Assembly (NCBI GenBank): GCA_036679405.1
Contig: JAVBVZ010000004.1
Span: 291,804-355,803, forward strand
Length of the DNA stretch: 64,000 bases
Direction: 5' to 3'
Source of the DNA: JAEYKI01 sp036679405
GTDB taxonomy: Bacteria > Bacillota > Clostridia > Christensenellales > Christensenellaceae
Shown here: positions 1-7,066 of the stretch, in pieces
Position numbering within the stretch: position 1 is the first letter of the stretch
Layout: each line of letters begins with the position of its first letter
The notes under the pieces: generated by a model
Told to the model about the DNA's origin: nothing
What the model saw: the letters and a program-made list of their open reading frames with translations, nothing else
Database searches by the model: none
Made by a program: the position numbers and the translations under genes

Positions 1-1220
1 CCGACTACAGTAATCGAGCAGGCATCAAAATCTACCATGGTATCAACCAAATCGAACACATCATTATATGTAATCTTGTCCACCATAGTAATCGTTTCTT
101 CTTCAGTCATTAATTTGCCGGTCAGCAGTTTCCCTTTTCCTATAGCATTCATTTTAGCAGATGTGCTTTCAAGTGCCAATATGTAATTTCCCTTAAGCTG
201 TTCTCTGCCCTGTATAAATTCTTCTCTTGTAATATTATCCTTTTTGAGACGCTGCATTTCCTGCACAATAAGCTCCAATACAATCTGCGTGTTTTTTTGC
301 GTTGTCCCCGCGTAAATTCCAAACATGCCGGTGGTGGAATAAAATGCAGGATAAGAATAAACCGCATAAGCCATCCCCATCTCTTCACGGATTTTCTGGA
401 AAAGACGCGAACTCATAGAAGATCCGGTAAGGTTATTCAATACCGAGAGCGCAAACCGCTTTCGGTCATCATAAGCGCATCCGGGAAAAGCCAGGCATAA
501 ATGAGCCTGCTCTATATCACGCTTTACAAAAGCATTTTTCCGATTCATGTTGAGATTATCAACTTTCAAATCGGAAGCCGGCACATCCGGAGTGCACCCT
601 TGTCCAAAATACCGGTTCAGCAATCCCATAAGCTTGTCCCGGTCAAAATTTCCGGCAACGGCAATCACAATATTGCTGGGTCCGTAATACTTGTTTTTAT
701 AACGGATAATATCTTCCCGTAAAAAAGACCGAATATTTTCCGCCGGTCCTAAAATAGACTTTTCAAGCGGGGTACCTTTAAAAAAAGTCGACGATATCAG
801 TTCATGAGCGACCTCATCCGGCGTATCATTGTACATTGCAATTTCTTCAAGAACCACTCCCTTTTCTTTTTCCAGTTCCTTTTCATCAAATACCGAATTC
901 AGAAACAGATCAGAAAGAACTTCAAGTCCGTCGTCCAGCTTCTCATTAATCATCTTAATATAGTAACAGGTACATTCTTTAGCGGTAAAAGCATTAATTT
1001 GGCCGCCCATATTATCTATTTCCATAGCGATCTGCTTGGAAGTGCGTTTTTCGGTCCCCTTGAAAAGCATATGTTCAATCAAATGGGAAATTCCGTTGTC
1101 GCCTTCTGTTTCGGTTACCGAACCTGCCCGTACCCAGATGCCGACTGTAACGGAATGAAAATCCGAAACCTGTTCGCATACCACCGGAATGCCTGAATCT
1201 AGTTTTTCTTCAAAATACAT
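1..1220 (-). CDS. M16 family zinc peptidase (truncated at window edge)
   Basis: This frame is open from an ATG at 1220 to the window edge, about 406 codons, so only the last few residues of a normal 410-420 residue M16 protein are missing. A GGAGAAGG ribosome binding site precedes the ATG. The M16 zinc motif HxxEH is visible as HLIEH at residues 46-50, followed by the usual FKGT, and the N-terminal stretch GIWVRAGS is typical of processing-peptidase-like members. M16 enzymes are metal-dependent endopeptidases. The soluble Firmicutes homologue (YmxG/MlpA) also lies just downstream of pnp, which matches this position. The physiological substrate is not known from sequence. Confidence 0.9.
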   Translation of the reverse strand, partial: MYFEEKLDSGIPVVCEQVSDFHSVTVGIWVRAGSVTETEGDNGISHLIEHMLFKGTEKRTSKQIAMEIDNMGGQINAFTAKECTCYYIKMINEKLDDGLEVLSDLFLNSVFDEKELEKEKGVVLEEIAMYNDTPDEVAHELISSTFFKGTPLEKSILGPAENIRSFLREDIIRYKNKYYGPSNIVIAVAGNFDRDKLMGLLNRYFGQGCTPDVPASDLKVDNLNMNRKNAFVKRDIEQAHLCLAFPGCAYDDRKRFALSVLNNLTGSSMSSRLFQKIREEMGMAYAVYSYPAFYSTTGMFGIYAGTTQKNTQIVLELIVQEMQRLKKDNITREEFIQGREQLKGNYILALESTSAKMNAIGKGKLLTGKLMTEEETITMVDKITYNDVFDLVDTMVDFDACSITVV

Positions 1221-1240
1221 ATACCTTCTCCTATCCCCAT

Positions 1241-1268
1241 ATAAAGAAAGAAGCCGGAAACTCCGGCT
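1241..1268 (-). terminator. Probable terminator after pnp
   Basis: A 7-bp perfect stem (1252-1258 with 1262-1268, 3-nt loop) lies 33 nt beyond the pnp stop on the minus strand. It is followed by a pyrimidine-rich tail reading CTTTCTTTAT. The tail is imperfect, so some read-through into the M16 peptidase gene is likely. Confidence 0.5.
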
Positions 1269-1300
1269 GTTTTCTTTTTACGAGCTCCCCTTTTTGGGGG

Positions 1301-3469
1301 TTATCTTCTGTCTCTACCCCGTCTGCCCCTGTCTTGCCTTTCCGGCCGTTCACGTTCAGGTGCATCTGCCGAAGCATCTTTATCTTTGGGCAACATAGCC
1401 TTTCTGGAAAGATTGATTCGTCCTTGTTTATCAATCTCAATAACCTTTACCAGGATTTCGTCTCCTTCTTTAACCACATCTTCAACCTTTTCAACAAATT
1501 TGTTGTCCAGATTATTGATGCGGCACATTCCTTCTTTACCGGGCGCCAATTCAACAAAAGCACCAAAATTCATCAGCCTAGTAACTTTTCCCATATAAAC
1601 ATCGCCGACTTCTACGTCTTTGGCTATACCCTCAATAATTTTACGCGCTTTTGCGGAGGCCTCCGCATCTGCAGAAAGAATATAGACGCGCCCGTCATCC
1701 TCCAAATCGATTTTCACGCCGGTATCCGCAATGATCTTGTTGATCATCTTGCCACCGGGTCCAATCACCTCGCGGATTTTTTCAGGATCAATAGAAAACT
1801 GTGTAATCTTGGGTGCATATACCGAAAGCTCCGGCCTTGGCTCGCTTAAAACCTCGTTCATTTTACCTAAAATGAACAGACGTGCAACCCGCGCTTTTTC
1901 AAGCGCGCCTTCCAGGACCGGCTTGTCTATTCCTTTGATCTTTATATCCATCTGGATGGCGGTGATGCCTTTTTCTGTTCCCGCTACTTTAAAATCCATA
2001 TCGCCCATAAAGTCTTCCAGGCCCTGAATATCTGTTAAAACAGTAATATTGCCTGTCTCCTGGTCCTTGATCAGCCCCATGGCAGCTCCGGCGACCGGCG
2101 CTTTCATGGGAACGCCTGCATCCATGAGCGAAAGTGAACTTGCGCAAATTGAAGCCTGTGAAGTGGAACCGTTTGAGCTAATGACTTCCGATACTGCACG
2201 GATCGCATAGGGGAATTCCTCCTCAGAAGGCAGCATAGGCTCTATCGCGCGTCCCGCCAGCGCTCCGTGTCCAATTTCACGGCGGCTCGTAGAACGCAGC
2301 ATACGAGCTTCTCCCGTCGAATACGGCGGCATATTATAAAAATGCATGTAGCGTTTATATTCTTCCTCGCCCAATCCGTCAATCGTCTGGCTCTCACGCA
2401 TAGCTCCCAATGTTACAACCGTCATAGCCTGTGTCTGTCCGCGCGTAAACACCGCGCTTCCGTGTGCTCTGGGGAGCAACCCTGTCTCACACCATATCGG
2501 ACGAATCTCATCAAGTTTTCTTCCATCCGGACGCACGCCCTGATTGACGATCTTATCGCGGATTACTTCTTTCGTGATCGCATACAGCACATTACTGATA
2601 TGCAATTCGCTATCCGGATAAATTTCTGCAAAATGTTCCTGAATCTCCGCCTTCATAGCGTCCTGACGGGCTTCGCGTTCAGCACGGTCAAAAGTATCCA
2701 GACTGGCAACCACTTTATCCGTTGCGTATTCTCTTACCGCAGACTCAATCTCTTCGGGGATACTATATAGCTCCACCTCTATTGCCGGTTTTCCAATCTC
2801 GGATTTAATTTGTTCGATAAACGCGACAATTTTTTTGATTTCTTCATGCGCAAGCAAAATGCCTTCCAGCATCACTTCTTCGCTTACTTCATTTGCGCCT
2901 GCTTCCACCATCATAACAGCATCTTTGGTTCCGGAAACAACCAGGTGCAAAAGGCTCTTCTCACGCTGTTCGCTGTCCGGATTAAATACATACTCTCCGT
3001 CTACATAGCCAACAGTAATGGATGCCGTTGGGCCTGCAAACGGGATGCCGGATATACTCAATGCGACCGAAGATCCAATCATGGCATAGATGTCCGGCGG
3101 AATATCCGTATCTACCGAAAGTACAGTTGCAATTACCTGTACATCATTATAATATCCTTTGGGAAAAAGCGGCCGTATCGGGCGGTCAATCAACCGTGCC
3201 GTCAAAATTGCTTTCTCGGAAGGACGCCCTTCACGCTTTAAAAAGCCGCCGGGGATTTTCCCTACCGCATACATTCTTTCCTCGAATTCAACACTTAAAG
3301 GAAAAAAATCTATTCCTTCACGCTTGCTTTTGGATACCGTAGCCGTTACCAGCAATGCAGTGTCTCCGCACCGGATAATACAGGACCCATCTGCCTGCTG
3401 CGCATATTTTCCGCATTCAACAGTCATCTTACGGCCTGCTAATTCCATTTCGTATATTTTATTTTGCAT
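1301..3469 (-). CDS. pnp: Polyribonucleotide nucleotidyltransferase (PNPase)
   Basis: PNPase degrades RNA 3' to 5' by phosphorolysis and is a core RNA-turnover enzyme. The 722-residue product has the family length. It contains two RNase PH-like halves, then a KH domain with GPGGKMINKI near residue 555, then an S1 domain with the FGAFVEL core near residue 640, and a short Arg-rich basic tail. I chose the ATG at 3469 because AGGAGG precedes it at good spacing; the frame stays open 13 codons further upstream without a better site. It lies downstream of rpsO, as in most bacteria, but a terminator separates the two. Confidence 0.97.
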   Translation of the reverse strand: MQNKIYEMELAGRKMTVECGKYAQQADGSCIIRCGDTALLVTATVSKSKREGIDFFPLSVEFEERMYAVGKIPGGFLKREGRPSEKAILTARLIDRPIRPLFPKGYYNDVQVIATVLSVDTDIPPDIYAMIGSSVALSISGIPFAGPTASITVGYVDGEYVFNPDSEQREKSLLHLVVSGTKDAVMMVEAGANEVSEEVMLEGILLAHEEIKKIVAFIEQIKSEIGKPAIEVELYSIPEEIESAVREYATDKVVASLDTFDRAEREARQDAMKAEIQEHFAEIYPDSELHISNVLYAITKEVIRDKIVNQGVRPDGRKLDEIRPIWCETGLLPRAHGSAVFTRGQTQAMTVVTLGAMRESQTIDGLGEEEYKRYMHFYNMPPYSTGEARMLRSTSRREIGHGALAGRAIEPMLPSEEEFPYAIRAVSEVISSNGSTSQASICASSLSLMDAGVPMKAPVAGAAMGLIKDQETGNITVLTDIQGLEDFMGDMDFKVAGTEKGITAIQMDIKIKGIDKPVLEGALEKARVARLFILGKMNEVLSEPRPELSVYAPKITQFSIDPEKIREVIGPGGKMINKIIADTGVKIDLEDDGRVYILSADAEASAKARKIIEGIAKDVEVGDVYMGKVTRLMNFGAFVELAPGKEGMCRINNLDNKFVEKVEDVVKEGDEILVKVIEIDKQGRINLSRKAMLPKDKDASADAPERERPERQDRGRRGRDRR

Positions 3470-3584
3470 AGTTTCCTCCTGTTTCTCTTCCACCAACACT
3501 CCGGCCAAAGCTTCTAATCTTTAGCCACACATCTATCTTTAAAATGCCATCTAAAACATTTAAAAGCAGTTTTTAAATAGGGAT

Positions 3585-3620
3585 TTAAAAATATAGAGCG
3601 AGACAAAGCCCCGCCCTATA
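3585..3620 (-). terminator. Rho-independent terminator after rpsO
   Basis: A stem of about 13 bp with G-U pairs (3592-3604 with 3608-3620) and a 3-nt loop is followed on the minus strand by a run of T. It starts 8 nt after the rpsO stop and separates rpsO from pnp. Stem-loops here are known to be PNPase/RNase III processing sites in other bacteria; that role here is inference. Confidence 0.8.
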
Positions 3621-3627
3621 CCGTATT

Positions 3628-3891
3628 TTATTTTCTCAAATTAAGTCTGGCGATCAGCGCCCGATACCGTTCGATGTCCTTTTTCTTCAAATAATCCAAC
3701 AGCCCTCTGCGCTGTCCAACCATTTTTAAAAGCCCGCGCCTTGAATGAAAATCTTTCGCATGCGTTTGCAGGTGTTCGTTTAAATGGTTGATTCTGAATG
3801 TCAATATTGCAACCTGTACTTCCGGCGAACCGGTGTCTCCCTCATGCGTTGCATAATCTTGGATGATGTTCAGTTTTGTTTCTTTGTCCAT
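3628..3891 (-). CDS. rpsO: 30S ribosomal protein S15
   Basis: S15 is a primary 16S rRNA binding protein of the small-subunit platform. The 87-residue product is close to the usual 88-89 and shows the family signature around HSRRGLLKMVGQRR and the C-terminal YRALIARL. The start ATG has a GGAGG ribosome binding site. It has its own promoter and terminator, so it is probably transcribed both alone and as read-through from the upstream operon. Confidence 0.97.
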   Translation of the reverse strand: MDKETKLNIIQDYATHEGDTGSPEVQVAILTFRINHLNEHLQTHAKDFHSRRGLLKMVGQRRGLLDYLKKKDIERYRALIARLNLRK

Positions 3892-3928
3892 TTTCTTTCC
3901 TCCATTTTTTCATAGAACCCCATAAACT

Positions 3929-3956
3929 GTGAACACGCCGGAGTCGCGATGCTCAC
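3929..3956 (-). promoter_or_regulatory. rpsO leader stem-loop
   Basis: The 5' leader between the rpsO promoter and start codon contains paired segments (GTGA at 3953-3956 read on the minus strand, TCAC at 3929-3932) enclosing a GC-rich loop. S15 represses its own mRNA through a structured leader in several bacteria. This leader may do the same, but I have not matched it to a named Rfam family. Confidence 0.3.
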
Positions 3957-3966
3957 GGTAAATGGT

Positions 3967-3995
3967 TATAAATTTTCTATCAAATGATATCACAA
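3967..3995 (-). promoter_or_regulatory. Probable sigma-A promoter for rpsO
   Basis: Minus-strand TTGTGA (3990-3995) and TTTATA (3967-3972) are separated by exactly 17 nt, just after the ribF stop and about 75 nt before the rpsO start. Confidence 0.5.
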
Positions 3996-4856
3996 TCATT
4001 CCGGTTTGTAAATGTTTTTATTGCTCAGTATACTTTTTGCCGTCTCAATATCCTGTTCTGTAAACGCTGTTCTTTCTGTGCACGACCGCAACGCTTCCTC
4101 ATTTCGTATGCTGTCTATAAAAAAGACCACTCTGTTTTCCGAATGCAATCCGCACTCCGGGTCCAGCAAATGCGTTTCAATTTCAGGGCCCAGGATCCGG
4201 GTCAAAGAACGATGCATCTTTTCGTCCGCCTCCGTCAATGTCGCATATATACCGCTCGGTGGAGTCATCTTTGACGTAAACAAGGTGAATTGCCCGTCTC
4301 CACAGGAAGATTTTTGCGCTGTGCCGGAAATAAAATACGGCTTTCCAAGCAGTAACGCAGCTTTTTTCACATTACCCGCCGCAATCGATGCACGTATCCT
4401 TGTGCTGCTCACTTTCTCCCCATCCATCAAAACAGGCGGAACGATTTCTACTTTTATTCCCATTTGAGAGGCATTTTTCACCAAATATCCCGCATCTCCC
4501 TTGGCACCTTTTCCAAAACGAAAATCTTCACCGGCAACCAAGGCCTTCATATTATACTTTGTTTTTAAAAGCAACAGAAATTCTTCTCTTTCTGTATTTT
4601 GAAAATTGGAGGAATACTCCTGCATAAAAGCATAGTCCGCCCCCGTTTTTGCAAGTAAATTCCTTTTTTCGTCCGCCGTATAAAGGCTTGCACTTTCATC
4701 GGGCATACGGAAAGTAAAAATTAAGGTCTTCGCGCTCCCTGCCAGTTCTTTCAAGCGTCCGATCAGAGCCATATGTCCCACGTGCACGCCGTCAAACATA
4801 CCGACAGTAACCACGCAGGGCTTCTCTATTTTATGGTTTTCCTTAAGAAATTTCAT
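3996..4856 (-). CDS. ribF: RibF-family FAD synthetase with a degenerate riboflavin kinase domain
   Basis: RibF normally phosphorylates riboflavin to FMN (C-terminal flavokinase) and adenylylates FMN to FAD (N-terminal nucleotidyltransferase). In this 286-residue product the N-terminal half is intact, with GMFDGVHVGH near residue 19 and SSTRIR near 151. The C-terminal half is short and odd. The expected GxPTaN motif that binds ATP/Mg in flavokinases is replaced by unrelated sequence, although a later IETHLLD block with the expected catalytic Glu is present. FAD synthetase activity is therefore expected; flavokinase activity is doubtful. The start overlaps the truB stop, so the genes are co-transcribed. 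Confidence 0.85.
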   Translation of the reverse strand: MKFLKENHKIEKPCVVTVGMFDGVHVGHMALIGRLKELAGSAKTLIFTFRMPDESASLYTADEKRNLLAKTGADYAFMQEYSSNFQNTEREEFLLLLKTKYNMKALVAGEDFRFGKGAKGDAGYLVKNASQMGIKVEIVPPVLMDGEKVSSTRIRASIAAGNVKKAALLLGKPYFISGTAQKSSCGDGQFTLFTSKMTPPSGIYATLTEADEKMHRSLTRILGPEIETHLLDPECGLHSENRVVFFIDSIRNEEALRSCTERTAFTEQDIETAKSILSNKNIYKPE

Positions 4857-5755
4857 CCGTTATCCCTCAAATAGACCATTGTTTTAATCTTCAGCAGGTC
4901 GCCTTCCGCGCGGCCAATACCAATTAGCTTATTTTTGCAATATACACAGATATCTTCGCCCCTCGGTACCTGTGAGGCGTTTCTTATTTTTGTCAGATCG
5001 ACTGGTGTTCCTGTTGTCACAATTGGGAAAAGGTAGTCATCCAGCATACAGCGTTTATATCCTGAAAGTGCATTGCTGATCGACTCAAGAAAAGAGTAGT
5101 CGCCTTCTTCCGTCATTTTTTTAATTTCATCCAGAGTATAGGCATCGCGTATGTCTCCTTCTCCCGCACTGGTTCGCAATAAAAAAGAAACATGCCCCAA
5201 CGTATTTATTTTCGCAGCCATGTCCGCGGCCAGCGAACGTATATATGTCCCTTTTCCGCATAATATACGAAGCAGGCAGGTGCCTTCGCTTTGATGAAAC
5301 TCTAATATATCGATTGAATAGATAACGATCCTTCTTGCGGGCAAATCAACTTTTTTGCCCTTTCGTGCGACCTGATACATTTTCTGCCCGTTCACTTTGA
5401 TAGCCGAAACCATAGGCGGCACCTGGTCTGTCTTACCACAAAATGCTTTGCACGCCTTTTTAAGCATATCATAAGTAACTATATTTTTAACGGCTTTTTC
5501 TTCTTTTCCATACGAATCCAGTGTGTCGGTAGCCTTTCCAAAAGAAAACTCGGCAATATAGGTCTTTTTTTCATTCATCAGGTAGTCTGCAATCTTGGTC
5601 GCACGCCCTACACAAACGAAGAGGACACCGCATGCACCCGGATCCAGCGTGCCTGTATGTCCTATTTTCCTGATATTCATTATTTTTTTTAACGCAACCA
5701 CCATATTACTGGAAGTCATTCCCGGCGGTTTTATAATATGCAGAACCCCGTTCAC
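4853..5755 (-). CDS. truB: tRNA pseudouridine(55) synthase TruB
   Basis: TruB converts U55 in the T-loop of tRNAs to pseudouridine. The 300-residue product has the N-terminal family signature HIIKPPGMTSSN and the GTLDPGACGVL block with the catalytic Asp near residue 39. The start is GTG, overlapping the upstream stop (GTGA), with AAGGA 9 nt upstream. It sits between nrnA and ribF in the conserved Firmicutes translation cluster. Confidence 0.96.
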   Translation of the reverse strand: MNGVLHIIKPPGMTSSNMVVALKKIMNIRKIGHTGTLDPGACGVLFVCVGRATKIADYLMNEKKTYIAEFSFGKATDTLDSYGKEEKAVKNIVTYDMLKKACKAFCGKTDQVPPMVSAIKVNGQKMYQVARKGKKVDLPARRIVIYSIDILEFHQSEGTCLLRILCGKGTYIRSLAADMAAKINTLGHVSFLLRTSAGEGDIRDAYTLDEIKKMTEEGDYSFLESISNALSGYKRCMLDDYLFPIVTTGTPVDLTKIRNASQVPRGEDICVYCKNKLIGIGRAEGDLLKIKTMVYLRDNG

Positions 5756-6705
5756 CCGAAATATTCCTTTGCTACATGAAGCACTTTATCCAAAACATCG
5801 TCAAATTCTCCGTCAATTGCACAACCCGAGGCTTTGTTGTGTCCTCCGCCGCCAAAGCGTTTTGCAATTTCCAGTACATCTATTTCATTTTTTGACCGAA
5901 AGGAAACCTTATGCGTATGTTCTTTGAACTGCCGTATAAAAACGGCCATCTGTACCGTTTCTATATCCCGCGCGTAGTTGATAACCGTTTCGCAATCCTC
6001 GGCGGAAGCGCCGGTCTTCAACAGTTCGTCCAGCGATACATGCGTCACCGCCAACCGTCCATCATAATAAAGTCTCAAATTATCGATCACTTTACCGATC
6101 AACAAAGTCGACTCATACGTTCTTTCATTGTATAAATGACTGGCTATCGAAGCTATCGGTATTCCGGTTTGCGCAAGGACCGCACAACGCTGAAAAGTTT
6201 TTGATGATGTATTCTCATAAGAAAAATTTCCCGTATCGGAGGAAATAGCCACATACAGTGCAACCGCCATATCCTGATCAATAGGAACGCCAAGGGCGGT
6301 GATCAGATCAAAAACAATTTCACCCGACGAAGGCTCCGGAACAATGTAATTGAACATGGCGAATCCTTCATTGGATGAATGATGGTCTATATTGATAGTA
6401 TAGTCTGCCTCATCAAACAAAGGCTTTGTGTCGCCCAGTCTCCTATAGTCTGCACAGTCCACAGAAATAACGCAGCCAAATTTTTTTTGAACATCCTCCG
6501 CTAACATATATGTGCTTTTCAGTTCGGAAAAAGCATATTTGTGCGGCAATTTTGCACCAAGAACCACACAGGAACGCTTGCCTAATGCACGCAGAGCCAT
6601 ATCCATTGCAAAAGCGCTTCCCAGCGCATCTCCATCCGGATTAATATGGGTAAGCACGACAAAATCATTTCTGCTTTTGATCTCGCCGGCCAGTTTATTC
6701 ATCAT
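5752..6705 (-). CDS. nrnA: DHH-family phosphoesterase, NrnA-like oligoribonuclease / pAp phosphatase
   Basis: NrnA hydrolyses nanoRNAs and 3'-phosphoadenosine 5'-phosphate and substitutes for Orn in Firmicutes. The 317-residue product has the N-terminal NPDGDALGSA motif, the DHH core (DHHSSNE) near residue 130, and the C-terminal DHHA1 motif GGGGHNKASG. These are the metal-binding and substrate-binding landmarks of the family. Its position between rbfA and truB is the standard one. It overlaps the rbfA end by 11 nt. Confidence 0.9.
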   Translation of the reverse strand: MMNKLAGEIKSRNDFVVLTHINPDGDALGSAFAMDMALRALGKRSCVVLGAKLPHKYAFSELKSTYMLAEDVQKKFGCVISVDCADYRRLGDTKPLFDEADYTINIDHHSSNEGFAMFNYIVPEPSSGEIVFDLITALGVPIDQDMAVALYVAISSDTGNFSYENTSSKTFQRCAVLAQTGIPIASIASHLYNERTYESTLLIGKVIDNLRLYYDGRLAVTHVSLDELLKTGASAEDCETVINYARDIETVQMAVFIRQFKEHTHKVSFRSKNEIDVLEIAKRFGGGGHNKASGCAIDGEFDDVLDKVLHVAKEYFG

Positions 6706-7057
6706 CTTTGGGCAATACCTCTTTTAATTTTTTTTCAATTTCAAAGCTATAGGAAATACTGTTGTCTAAAACAAACGTAAGCTTAGGCACCGTCCTTATA
6801 TGCATCCGGCGCGACAAACGTGTACGGATGAAACTGGCGGCATGGTTCAGAGCATCGATCGATTTTTCCCGCTCCCTTTCATCATCAAAGACGCTGATGT
6901 ATACTTTTGCATATTTCAAATCCTGTGTCAGGTCAATCCGAGATACGGTCGCCATGGCGGACAGACGGTCGTCTTTTACATCCATGCGAATAATATCTGA
7001 GAGTTCCCGCCGGATCTCCTCTGCAATTTTTACAGTTCTGCTTTGTTTATACGGCAT
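6695..7057 (-). CDS. rbfA: 30S ribosome-binding factor A
   Basis: RbfA is a small KH-fold protein that binds immature 30S subunits and helps process the 5' end of 16S rRNA. The 120-residue product begins with a basic segment and the typical IAEEIRRELSDII helix, and later has DLKYAKVYISV, the conserved beta strand. It lies 9 nt after the infB stop and overlaps nrnA. Confidence 0.93.
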   Translation of the reverse strand: MPYKQSRTVKIAEEIRRELSDIIRMDVKDDRLSAMATVSRIDLTQDLKYAKVYISVFDDEREREKSIDALNHAASFIRTRLSRRMHIRTVPKLTFVLDNSISYSFEIEKKLKEVLPKDDE

Positions 7058-7066
7058 TGCATTATC

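Noticed and set aside
1334..3524. Several plus-strand open frames over pnp
   Set aside because: They are shadows of the pnp coding frame, without ribosome binding sites or recognisable domains.
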